Made by a program: the position numbers and the translations under genes | In this document: positions 32,001 through 40,214 of the stretch, piece after piece | Layout: each line of letters begins with the position of its first letter | Numbering within the stretch: the first letter of the stretch is position 1 | Assembly: GCA_038065335.1 (NCBI GenBank) | Contig: JBBTRD010000013.1 | Span: 1 to 42,269, forward strand | DNA length: 42,269 nucleotides | DNA from: 2-01-FULL-41-21 sp038065335 | GTDB taxonomy: Bacteria > Patescibacteriota > Minisyncoccia > 2-02-FULL-40-12 > GWA2-44-9 | Reading direction: 5' to 3' | The notes under the pieces: model-generated | Told to the model about the DNA's origin: nothing | Seen by the model: the letters and a program-made list of their open reading frames with translations, nothing else | Database searches by the model: none

Positions 32001-32638
32001 TTGACCGCGTCCGCCCCGATACCGGCCTCGAAAACTTCACCGTATTTCAATGACAAATCCCGAAAATCAAGTTCGGAAATAACCTGATATTTGAGCAAAT
32101 TGCGAAGATTATTTTTTTCGCGATCTTTGAGTTCTTTGAGTGATTCTTCCTCCTCGACGTTTTTAACATTTTTAATTTTTGACTTAAACTCGCCTTCGAT
32201 GCGCTTCATCGCTTCGGCTTTTAGCTCTTCGTCCACTTTCATAATAATGTAGCTCGCGAAATAAACGACTTTTTCCAGTTCCGGCAAGGAAACACCGAGA
32301 ATCGCCGCCACTTTCGATGGAACGCCCCGCAAAAACCAAATATGAGCGACTGACGCCGCCAATTTAATATGACCCATGCGCTCGCGACGAACAATGGCTC
32401 GAGTCACTTCCACGCCACACCGATCGCAAATGATACCCTTATAACGAATACGCTTATACTTACCGCAATAACATTCCCAGTCCTTGGTTGGCCCAAAAAT
32501 AGCTTCAGAAAACAAACCTTCCCGCTCCGGTTTTTGAGTGCGATAGTTAATGGTTTCCGGCTTGGTCACTTCGCCATATGACCACGACAAAATATCCTCC
32601 GGCGACGCAATTTTGAGTTTTATTGAAGCTAAATCCAT
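29048..32638 (-). CDS. rpoC: RNA polymerase subunit beta'
   Basis: The 1196-residue beta' subunit carries the zinc-binding N-terminus ([20 protein letters not shown]), [22 protein letters not shown], the catalytic Mg site [12 protein letters not shown], the trigger-loop region ([16 protein letters not shown]) and the second zinc cluster [13 protein letters not shown]. Near the C-terminus the segment [14 protein letters not shown] is encoded by two adjacent hairpins (29265-29294) and resembles the insert in YchF. It follows rpoB with a 100-bp palindromic spacer. Confidence 0.97.
   Translation of the reverse strand: [1196 protein letters not shown]
29265..29294. repeat. Twin palindromic insert inside rpoC
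   Basis: CCGCCAGAGGCGG (29265-29277) and ATCCGTCTTTGACGGAT (29278-29294) form two adjacent hairpins. On the coding strand the first resembles half of the ychF palindrome, and it likewise encodes GSASGG. Confidence 0.75.
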
Positions 32639-32650
32639 AGAAGCGACACT

Positions 32651-32729
32651 AATTACGAATTACACGCGAATCCACGAATAGAATCCATTCTGATTTTATT
32701 TGTGTCATTCGTGTCCATTCGCGTATTGG
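32651..32729. repeat. Inverted repeat in the rpoB-rpoC spacer
   Basis: ACGCGAATCCACGAAT on the left pairs with ATTCGTGTCCATTCGCGT on the right, giving a stem of about 16 bp. It lies in the transcript between rpoB and rpoC. Confidence 0.75.
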
Positions 32730-32737
32730 CGTCGGGG

Positions 32738-35700
32738 TTACTTTTCCATTAATTCCACATTCAATGCTAAGCCCTTGATTTCGGACAACAATACCTTAAA
32801 TGATTCCGGTAAATGGGGGGCTTTGATTTCTTCACCATTGACAATCGATTCATAAGTCTTGGCTCGGCCCAAAACATCATCCGACTTGATGGTCAACATT
32901 TCTTGCAAAGTATGAGCCGCGCCATAACCTTCCAAAGCCCAAACTTCCATTTCCCCAAAACGCTGGCCGCCAAATTGGGCTTTACCGCCCAACGGTTGTT
33001 GGGTAATAAGCGAGTACGGCCCGATCGAACGCATGTGAAGTTTGTCCTCCACCATATGAATCAGTTTAAGAAAATAAGTGATACCGACGTGAACGGGCTT
33101 CGCGAAAGGCAGGCCGGTCTTGCCGTCATAAAGCTGTTGGCGTCCATCGACGGGAAAACCGGCTTTCTTTAATTCCTCCATAATGACGTTCTCGCCCGGA
33201 CCAGCCATCGCTGGCGTCTGGGCCTTATAACCAAGTTTTTTCGCGGCGAGGCCAAGGTGGGATTCCAAAATCTGACCAATATTCATACGGGAAATAACAC
33301 CCAAGGGCGAAAGAACAATGTCCACGGGTGTTCCATCGGCCAAGAAGGGCATATCCTCTTGGGGTAAAATAACGGAAATAACCCCTTTGTTGCCGTGCCG
33401 GCCGGCGAGTTTATCGCCGACTTGAATTTTGCGAAGTTGGGCTACGGAAACTTCGATTCGTTTAATGACGCCCACATCAAGCTTGTCGCCTTCTTCGCGA
33501 GTGAAAGTCTTGATGTCAACAACACGGCCTTGACGGCCGTATTCCAAACGCATTGAAGAATCTTTAACATCGCGAGATTTATCTCCGAAAATGGCGCGCA
33601 ACAAACGTTCTTCAGCCGTTAAATCTGACTCGCCTTTCGGAGAAATTTTACCGACCAAAATATCTTGAGAGTGGACTTCCGCTCCAACTCGAACTACGCC
33701 ATCCGGATCCAAATCATTCAACCGTTCCATGGCCACATTTGGAATATCGTAAGTGGTAAGTTCCGGTCCAAGCTTAGTGTCGCGAACATCCATGGCGTAA
33801 TCTTCTATATGAATAGAAGAAAGAACATCTTCTTTAACTAAACGATCGGAAAGAATAATGGCGTCTTCAAAATTCGCGCCTTTAAACGACATATAGGCCA
33901 CCAAAAGATTTTTGCCCAATGAAAGTTCGCCGCCTTGAGTCGAAGGACCGTCAGCTAGAATTTCCCCTTTTTTGACCCTCTGATCTTTAGTGACGATCGG
34001 GCGTTGATTTAAAGCTGTAAATTTATTTGAACGTTGAAATTTGAGAAGTTTGAATTCGTATTCTTTATCTTTTTCTGTTTTAAGAACAATCTTTCCTGAA
34101 TCAACTTTGGTAATCGTGCCAGCTTCCGGAGCGATCACAAGCATCCCCGAATCACGGGCAACTTTAGCTTCCATGCCCGTGCCAACATACGGAGCTTCCG
34201 GAGCAATCAATGGCACGGCCTGCTTCTGCATGTTCGTACCCATCAAAGCGCGGTTGGCGTCGTCGTTTTCCAAAAACGGAATCAAGGTCGTCGCGACCGA
34301 GAACTGCTGTTTGGGCGAGACGTCTATAAAATCAATGTCCTCGGCATCAGCCGTGTTCGCTTCGCCTTTAATACGGACCGGGATTTTATCGCCGACGAGC
34401 TTGCCGGCTTTGTCCATCTTGGCGCCAGCCTGAGCAATCACGTAACGTTCTTCCTCTGTCGCATCCATATAGATGACCTCATCGGTAATCTTGCAATCTT
34501 TTACCTTAATATATGGAGTCAAAATAAATCCGAGTGGAGAAATTTTGGAGTACATCGCCAAATGACCAACCAGACCGATATTAGCGCCTTCCGGTGTGGC
34601 AATGGGACAAATACGGCCATAATGCGACGGATGAACATCGCGAACTTCAAAACTGGCTCGTTCTCGAGTCAAGCCACCCGGCCCGAGAGCAGTTAAACGT
34701 CGTTTATGCTCAAGTTCTGAAAGTGGATTTTCTTGATCCATAAATTGAGACAACTGACCGGAAGCAAAGAATTCTTTCAAAGCGGCTACGAATGGGCGAG
34801 CGTTAATGAGTTGAGACGGCAAAACCGTGGCAATGTCTGACGTCGACATGCGATCTTTGATATTACGTTCCATACGTGAAAACGCAACCCGAAGACGATC
34901 TTGAAGCAATTCACCCAATGTTTTGACGCGACGGTTGCCAAGGTGATCAATATTATCGACTTTAGAAGTCGAATCATTGTTGAGACGAATAATTTCTTTG
35001 AGGATAAGAACAACATCTTCGACGCGAAGAACACGATTTTTGGCTTCATCATAACCAACATCCTGGTTAAAACGCTGGTTTAATCGGAAACGACCAACTT
35101 TGGACAAGTCATAGCGCGATGTATTCGTGAACAAGTTCATAATCATCTGCTTGGCATTGTCGGGCGTGGCTGGATCGCCGGGACGAACCCGTTTATAGAG
35201 TTCAATAAAACCCTCGTCTTGAGTTGAAGAAGGATCGTTTGAAATCGTGGCTTCAATATATCTTATATCCGGATTTTCCGCGTTGCCCGTGTCAACGTCT
35301 TGAAACATTTTCTTTATATCTTCATTTTTAGAGAGACCTAGCGCGCGTAAAAGAGCTGTCGCCGCTACTTTTCGTTTGCGGTCGATACGAACAGAAATAA
35401 CACCGTTGTATTCAGTCTCAAATTCGAGCCAAGCTCCGCGAGCCGGGATTAATTTTGCACCGAAAAACCGCTGGTGGCGGCTTGAACGAGATAATGAAAA
35501 AAGGGCTCCCGGGCTTCGAATAAGTTGTGAAATAACAACTCGTTCAACGCCATTAATAATAAACGTGCCACGGGGAGTCATCAGTGGAAAATCAGCGAGA
35601 AAGAGTTCCTGCGGACGTTCTATACCGGTTTTCTTGTTTTTAAGAAGAACCTTAACCTTTAATGGAGCTTCGTAGGAAGTATTTTTTTCGATGGCAACCC

Positions 35701-35944
35701 GTTCGTTGTATTTTGGCTCCTCAAGTTTATAGTCCAAAAAACTTAATTGGAGTTCTTTGGCGGTCCAATCTTCGATCGGCGAAACCTCGGCAAGAAGCTC
35801 TTTGAATCCGACATCCAAAAACCATTTATAAGAATCCAGCTGAACCTGCACAAGATTCGGAGCTTCAAATTGATCGACGCTAAATTTAGAAAATAGTTTC
35901 CGAGACATACGATCAATGGCAACCGGCACCTTTATGCCAGTCAA
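32738..35944 (-). CDS. rpoB: RNA polymerase subunit beta
   Basis: The 1068-residue beta subunit includes VQVQLDSYKWFLDVGF, FIINGVERVVISQLIRSPG, the rifampicin-region words QFMDQENPLSELEHKRRLTALGPGG and PSHYGRICPIATPEGANIGL, and the C-terminal KAQFGGQRFGEMEVWALEGYGA. The TTG at 35944 has GGGTGA seven bases upstream and keeps a plausible N-terminus. The alternative is ATG 35908 (MSRKLFSKF), which lacks a clear site. An attenuator-like hairpin precedes the gene. Confidence 0.96.
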   Translation of the reverse strand: MTGIKVPVAIDRMSRKLFSKFSVDQFEAPNLVQVQLDSYKWFLDVGFKELLAEVSPIEDWTAKELQLSFLDYKLEEPKYNERVAIEKNTSYEAPLKVKVLLKNKKTGIERPQELFLADFPLMTPRGTFIINGVERVVISQLIRSPGALFSLSRSSRHQRFFGAKLIPARGAWLEFETEYNGVISVRIDRKRKVAATALLRALGLSKNEDIKKMFQDVDTGNAENPDIRYIEATISNDPSSTQDEGFIELYKRVRPGDPATPDNAKQMIMNLFTNTSRYDLSKVGRFRLNQRFNQDVGYDEAKNRVLRVEDVVLILKEIIRLNNDSTSKVDNIDHLGNRRVKTLGELLQDRLRVAFSRMERNIKDRMSTSDIATVLPSQLINARPFVAALKEFFASGQLSQFMDQENPLSELEHKRRLTALGPGGLTRERASFEVRDVHPSHYGRICPIATPEGANIGLVGHLAMYSKISPLGFILTPYIKVKDCKITDEVIYMDATEEERYVIAQAGAKMDKAGKLVGDKIPVRIKGEANTADAEDIDFIDVSPKQQFSVATTLIPFLENDDANRALMGTNMQKQAVPLIAPEAPYVGTGMEAKVARDSGMLVIAPEAGTITKVDSGKIVLKTEKDKEYEFKLLKFQRSNKFTALNQRPIVTKDQRVKKGEILADGPSTQGGELSLGKNLLVAYMSFKGANFEDAIILSDRLVKEDVLSSIHIEDYAMDVRDTKLGPELTTYDIPNVAMERLNDLDPDGVVRVGAEVHSQDILVGKISPKGESDLTAEERLLRAIFGDKSRDVKDSSMRLEYGRQGRVVDIKTFTREEGDKLDVGVIKRIEVSVAQLRKIQVGDKLAGRHGNKGVISVILPQEDMPFLADGTPVDIVLSPLGVISRMNIGQILESHLGLAAKKLGYKAQTPAMAGPGENVIMEELKKAGFPVDGRQQLYDGKTGLPFAKPVHVGITYFLKLIHMVEDKLHMRSIGPYSLITQQPLGGKAQFGGQRFGEMEVWALEGYGAAHTLQEMLTIKSDDVLGRAKTYESIVNGEEIKAPHLPESFKVLLSEIKGLALNVELMEK

Positions 35945-35985
35945 TTATTTTCACCCACGACCTGAAGCTTCCTAATAGACGACGA

Positions 35986-36017
35986 TAAAAACGCACACGA
36001 TTGTCCATGCTGTGCGT
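35986..36017 (-). terminator. Attenuator-like hairpin in the rpoB leader
   Basis: On the minus strand ACGCACA (36017-36011) pairs with TGTGCGT (35997-35991) around a 13-nt loop and is followed at once by TTTTTATCG. It lies about 42 nt before the rpoB start, so it could stop or modulate transcription into rpoBC. Confidence 0.55.
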
Positions 36018-36077
36018 AGTTTTCTATTCGTTTATAATTTTTCGGGATGCGTCCAGGGCAAGGTGGGCGAATTGTTA

Positions 36078-36120
36078 GCTATTGAGCACCCGTTGGTGAA
36101 ACCTGCGAAGGCTCAATAGC
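36078..36120. repeat. Hairpin upstream of rpoB
   Basis: GCTATTGAGC (36078-36087) and GCTCAATAGC (36111-36120) pair perfectly around a 23-nt loop. Outer ATTG/CAAT words extend the stem. It lies between the 36128 gene and rpoB. Confidence 0.7.
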
Positions 36121-36127
36121 CCGCAAT

Positions 36128-36388
36128 TTACTTGACTTTTAGAGCTTCTGCGACTGTCCTGACAACCATGGAAGACGCACTCGATTCATCCTCAAAATCC
36201 TCCAAAACAATGTCAAGAGATGATACTTTGGTTATTCTATTCCTTTTTAAAAGTTTGTCAATAGAAGTTACCAACACCGTATCAAAGTTAAAATCAAGAG
36301 GCATTATCAACATGTCCACGACCGCCTCTTTTTCGATCAACTGTACTTCCACGCTCTCCTTATTTTTTTTAATAATCTTCAGAATCAT
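36128..36388 (-). CDS. Hypothetical small protein upstream of rpoB
   Basis: The 86-residue protein alternates strands and helices: ILKIIKKNKESVEVQLIEKE, then a helix around DTVLVTSIDKLLKRNRI and an acidic SSASSMVVRTVAEALKV tail. The order LLxxIDxLLKxNxI...S...RxVAEAL faintly recalls the N-terminal part of TsaB-like ASKHA proteins, but it is too short and lacks clear motifs, so I leave it unnamed. It is probably co-directional with rpoB and separated from it by two hairpins. Confidence 0.55.
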   Translation of the reverse strand: MILKIIKKNKESVEVQLIEKEAVVDMLIMPLDFNFDTVLVTSIDKLLKRNRITKVSSLDIVLEDFEDESSASSMVVRTVAEALKVK

Positions 36389-36561
36389 AATTTTTTAATT
36401 TCTAAATTCTAATGCCTAAATCCTAAATAAATCCCAATTACCGAATTCCAAAAAAGTCAGAGATGGACTCTCCTAATGAACTACTAAAATTTTGTTTGAT
36501 AGTCAGGTATAATTATTACCCCCCTTTTAAACCAATTTTGTTTTAGGAAGGTTGTGGATTG

Positions 36562-38346
36562 TTAATTACTAAGAGTAGTAAAAAAGTATCTGATGGTCTG
36601 TAAACCATTCTCTAATGCATCCGGAGAAAAGACGTCATATGAGTAATTAGCACCACTATTAAGACCAGAGAGTAGCACGGAGTGTTCAATAACCAACACT
36701 GGATTTGAAGCCCCCTTTCCATAGGTTGGTGCTGCTAAGTCATAATAATGCACCTCCGATGCCGCAGGCTCGTCGGTTGTCCACGAAATTACAGCAGAAT
36801 TTGTAGTAATCGCAGAGGCGGACACCGAAGAGATAGTCGGCTTGGTGGTGTCATAACTGAAATAATCGCTATAATCATATACTTCAGGGTGATCCCAATC
36901 AAAAACCATAACCCTGTAACCACTGCTCGACGCGGGAAAGAAACATAAATTAGCACATGGAAATTCTATTCTATATGAGTTATTCGAATCAACTATTAAA
37001 TTCGCAGTATACCCAATGGGATATGAGAGTGGGACAGTTAATGAGAAGTAATTGGGATATTCGTATACAATCTGTGTTCCCTTAAAAATCTTAAACCCGA
37101 ACTTGCTAATACCAGATGAGGTATAGTAAAAGCTAATGTTCAGATTACCTAAAACTCTTCCGCTCGTGGGCTGGGTCACGGTGATGGGAGCTGGAATTGG
37201 TGTCGGGGTAGGAACTGAAGTCGGAATCGGAGTAAATGAGCTTACGGTGCTATAACTAGTATTTCCACTTGAGTCGATAGATTTAACTCTAAAGTAATAC
37301 GAAGTGGAGGTGCTCAAATTTCTTAGACCTGTTTTATTACTATAGCCTATACTTCCGCTTGCAACCGTAGTCGCCACTTGGGTTAAGGTTAATACCCCCG
37401 AAGAAGTACCATATTCAACTAGGCTCGTAGCATTCTCGTTTGTAGTCCAAGATATGCTTGCACTCGTCTCTCTGATATTAGATACCAAGACATTAGAAAT
37501 AACCGGTAGAGTTGTATCACCCAGTGTAGGTGTCGGGGTGGGGGTAGCAGAAGGTGTGGGTGTGGAAATTGCTGTTGGAGTTGGCGTTAAGATAGGTGTC
37601 GGAGTTGGGGTGAATGTTGGCGTAGGAGTTGGAGAGACCACTGAACAATGTCCGACGGTATCACCATGAGCCAGATGGGCTTTTACGGCAGACACGCCAA
37701 CAGTAAGAGTTTCTGGTTTTAAAGTATTTCCGGGCGGATAGTGACAGATAACCGCTTGCCCAATTTCTTTGAAGCTCGAGCTTGCAGTTACTTCTTCGTG
37801 GGATACTTTCTTTCCCTCGCTCACACGTTCGTATTTTGGAACATCTTTAACGGTACCCATAGCATTGCCTTTCGGATACCAATCAAATTCCTTTTTATTT
37901 ATACAAAATACCTTTTTGAAGAAATCGGGGTCATCTTTAACCGCCTGCTCTCCGCTCGAGTTTACCCAGCGGAGCTTGCCCGAATCTTCGCCATCTATGT
38001 CAACGCCATAGACTTTTTGGTCATTGTTTTCGCAATTACGGAATAAGCCGGACGTTGGAAACGTATCCTTTACTTCGGTAGTTACTAGTTTTACGTTGAA
38101 AAACCCCCCTAAATGGCCGTAAAATTTAAATATCTCGGGATTTAGAAATAGACGCTTATATCCTGAGTCATTAATAATATATACATCTGGGTCATCGGAA
38201 AAGATGGCACTGATAAGATCGCCTTCTTTAAGACCGTAGTCAGCGGGTTTAGCGGCATTAGAATTTGGTATCGCAATAAATAATGCGGCCACAAATACAG
38301 ATGCAAAAACGACCAAGGAGACGAGTGCTTTAGTGTAATTTTTCAT
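36562..38346 (-). CDS. Exported FN3-domain surface protein with PT-rich linker
   Basis: The 594-residue protein has a signal peptide (YTKALVSLVVFASVFVAALF, likely cut after SNA). A 190-residue N-terminal domain and a small CHYPPGN...VGVSAVKAHLAHGDTVGHC module follow. A threonine-proline repeat linker spans about 240-283. One FN3-like domain lies at about 285-380, a middle beta-rich domain at about 395-500, and a final FN3-like domain to the end. Both FN3 domains share the xxSASISWTTxExAxSxVEY pattern. It is probably cell-surface or secreted. TATAGT lies just before the ATG, so the mRNA may be leaderless. Confidence 0.85.
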   Translation of the reverse strand: MKNYTKALVSLVVFASVFVAALFIAIPNSNAAKPADYGLKEGDLISAIFSDDPDVYIINDSGYKRLFLNPEIFKFYGHLGGFFNVKLVTTEVKDTFPTSGLFRNCENNDQKVYGVDIDGEDSGKLRWVNSSGEQAVKDDPDFFKKVFCINKKEFDWYPKGNAMGTVKDVPKYERVSEGKKVSHEEVTASSSFKEIGQAVICHYPPGNTLKPETLTVGVSAVKAHLAHGDTVGHCSVVSPTPTPTFTPTPTPILTPTPTAISTPTPSATPTPTPTLGDTTLPVISNVLVSNIRETSASISWTTNENATSLVEYGTSSGVLTLTQVATTVASGSIGYSNKTGLRNLSTSTSYYFRVKSIDSSGNTSYSTVSSFTPIPTSVPTPTPIPAPITVTQPTSGRVLGNLNISFYYTSSGISKFGFKIFKGTQIVYEYPNYFSLTVPLSYPIGYTANLIVDSNNSYRIEFPCANLCFFPASSSGYRVMVFDWDHPEVYDYSDYFSYDTTKPTISSVSASAITTNSAVISWTTDEPAASEVHYYDLAAPTYGKGASNPVLVIEHSVLLSGLNSGANYSYDVFSPDALENGLQTIRYFFTTLSN

Positions 38347-38400
38347 GTGATTATACTATATTCTTTTTACACACTTTGTCTATTGCCTGTCGTTAAGTCC

Positions 38401-38417
38401 TTGAGGCCAGGCCTCAA
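38401..38417. repeat. Small perfect palindrome TTGAGGCC-A-GGCCTCAA
   Basis: Eight-base perfect arms lie in the spacer upstream of the surface-protein gene, beyond its promoter. It is a possible protein-binding site; nothing else supports a function. Confidence 0.6.
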
Positions 38418-38472
38418 TCAGAAATCCTCCCAACAAGGCTAAGCATTGTTTTTGTTCCATTGTGGACAACTA

Positions 38473-38502
38473 TTGACCCTCGGCCGGTCAGTATGATATA
38501 CT
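38473..38502 (+). promoter_or_regulatory. Promoter-like sequence directly before a terminator
   Basis: TTGACC (38473-38478) and TATACT (38497-38502) are 18 bp apart. The predicted start (about 38509) is only about ten bases before a terminator hairpin, so any transcript would be about 55 nt with no coding capacity. Confidence 0.5.
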
Positions 38503-38516
38503 CTTAGTATCACTAC

Positions 38517-38562
38517 GAAAAGGACCCCTATACGGTTTTGCTGTATCGGGGGCCTTTTTATT
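38517..38562. terminator. Bidirectional terminator downstream of the NYN gene
   Basis: AAAAGGACCCCTATAC pairs with GTATCGGGGGCCTTTTT around a short loop, with T-runs on both strands. It terminates the minus-strand NYN gene and also any plus-strand transcript from 38509. Confidence 0.8.
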
Positions 38563-39055
38563 TTCTATTTACTTTTGACCTAACCCAATCTAAATACACT
38601 ATCTTTGAATTTGTTCTTTTTAGAAGTACCGAACAGCGATTGCTTGGTGATAGAATCGCCAAAAGTTTATTCTTTTCTTGAAGAAACTTTATGAGACTCG
38701 CGTAATCGCCATCACTTGAAACAACTACCGCTTTATCAAATTTACTTTCGTAGGTGTCGCGTGCAACTTGCAAGACAAGATCAGCGTCGCAATTACCTTT
38801 CACTTTACCATTTCCATCATAGGTTGTTTCCTTAAAGACCAGAGTAAAACCAACTTCCTGAAGATAGGTATAAAGATCTTTATACCGTGGAACTAATCCA
38901 ATAAAAAGATAAGAGCGTTTAATCTGATATTTATTGTTGAGCCATAATCGAAAACGTTTATAATCCAGCTTCCACCCCAAATCAGCTATGCCCTTGTGTA
39001 AATTAGCTCCGTCAATATATGCAAAATTATTTTTGCTTTTTTGGATTTCGAGCAT
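38558..39055 (-). CDS. NYN-domain (LabA/DUF88, PIN-like) protein
   Basis: The 165-residue protein matches NYN nuclease-like domains: FAYIDGANLHKGI at the N-terminus supplies the first aspartate, GNCDADLVLQVARDTYE the next pair, and AVVVSSDGDYASLIKFLQEK the final SDGD motif. These acidic residues form the metal site of PIN-like RNases. The substrate is unknown; RNA processing is plausible. It is a complete single-domain form without the C-terminal OST-HTH domain. Confidence 0.85.
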   Translation of the reverse strand: MLEIQKSKNNFAYIDGANLHKGIADLGWKLDYKRFRLWLNNKYQIKRSYLFIGLVPRYKDLYTYLQEVGFTLVFKETTYDGNGKVKGNCDADLVLQVARDTYESKFDKAVVVSSDGDYASLIKFLQEKNKLLAILSPSNRCSVLLKRTNSKIVYLDWVRSKVNRK

Positions 39056-39107
39056 TGGAATTTGTTTAGAAATTAGGATTTAGAAATTAGAAATTCCGTT
39101 ATGGATT

Positions 39108-40214
39108 TTATCCATAACGCTTTATGCTTTGTAAAATCCCTAGCCCGACCAGAAGCGACCAGAGACTGCTCCCGCCATAACTGATGAATGGAAAAGGAAT
39201 TCCGGTTACGGGCATCAAGCCCAGGTCTACTCCCGAACCAACAATGGCGTGAGTGGCAATAATAATCGTCAACCCAATTGCAAAGAGTCTTCCAAAATTA
39301 GACGTCATTCGACTCGCAATATTCATAATCCGCGAAATTAAAAAAACAATAGCCGCTAGAATGGCGCCGATACCAAAGAGGCCGAATTGATCGGCTGTGG
39401 AAGCAAACACAAAATCGTTATACGGTTCGGGCAAGAAACCATTGGATGTCTGGGGGCCCTTCCCCCAACCGCTTCCAAACCAGTGTCCCGCTCCAATGGC
39501 TATTTTTGATTGAATAAGATTGTAGCCGCTGCCATACGGATCGCTCCCGGGATTCAAAAAAGAGACAACCCGTACTTTTTGATATGGTTTTAAGACGAAG
39601 TTCCAGCCGATACTGCCGACTATCAACAATAAAACCGCCAAAACAAACAATTGTCGACGATTAAGACCGATCGCGACCAACATTCCAATCCAAACAAAAA
39701 ACATGATAATGGCCGAGCCTAGATCGGGTTGAATAAGAGTAATACCGATTGGAATCATGCAGTAGAGCCCAGAAACGATAATATGGCGATAATCATTAAT
39801 ATGAATATGACGTTGGGAAAAATACTTAGCCATCAAAACAACTAACGCTAGTTTTACGAACTCGGCCGGCTCGAAAGTTAACCCCCCGATAGATATCCAC
39901 GCTCTCACGCCCCGAATTGACTGAAACAAGAATGGCATCATCAGCAATACGACCGAAACAATATACAGGACAAACACTGCCACAGAATTATTTTTCAAAT
40001 ACCGATAATTAAAAAACGAGAAAATAGCCATCATAATCACACCTAAAACCACGAAAATAACCTGTTTCCAAAAATATGGATTTTGGGTCCCGCCAATGCC
40101 GTATAAGTTAAAAAGGCTAAACAAACAAAGCGCCACCACAGTGGCGAAAAGCGGTCTATCAATACCAGAGAAGTACTGCTTAATAATACTGCTGAAACTT
40201 TTCTTGAGTTCCAT
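39108..40214 (-). CDS. rodA: SEDS peptidoglycan polymerase, RodA type
   Basis: SEDS proteins polymerise glycan strands from lipid II. The 368-residue protein has about ten membrane helices and family motifs FEPAEFVKLALVVLMAKYFS, QPDLGSAIIMFFVW, GWGKGPQTSNGFLPEPYNDFVF and the C-terminal MPVTGIPFPFISYGGSSL. The short N-terminus and the FLPExxxDFxF loop favour RodA over FtsW, but that distinction is not absolute. It overlaps the preceding membrane-protein gene by 35 bp. No class B PBP is adjacent. Confidence 0.9.
   Translation of the reverse strand: MELKKSFSSIIKQYFSGIDRPLFATVVALCLFSLFNLYGIGGTQNPYFWKQVIFVVLGVIMMAIFSFFNYRYLKNNSVAVFVLYIVSVVLLMMPFLFQSIRGVRAWISIGGLTFEPAEFVKLALVVLMAKYFSQRHIHINDYRHIIVSGLYCMIPIGITLIQPDLGSAIIMFFVWIGMLVAIGLNRRQLFVLAVLLLIVGSIGWNFVLKPYQKVRVVSFLNPGSDPYGSGYNLIQSKIAIGAGHWFGSGWGKGPQTSNGFLPEPYNDFVFASTADQFGLFGIGAILAAIVFLISRIMNIASRMTSNFGRLFAIGLTIIIATHAIVGSGVDLGLMPVTGIPFPFISYGGSSLWSLLVGLGILQSIKRYG

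Noticed and set aside
36510..36516. TATAAT promoter on the plus strand near 36511
   Set aside because: No convincing -35 and no plus-strand gene or structured RNA follows. It sits at the 3' end of a minus-strand gene.
37454..37669. Plus-strand frame encoding GVGVGVGV repeats
   Set aside because: It is the reverse reading of the threonine-proline linker of the surface protein on the minus strand. That gene has a signal peptide and FN3 domains, so the plus frame is a shadow.
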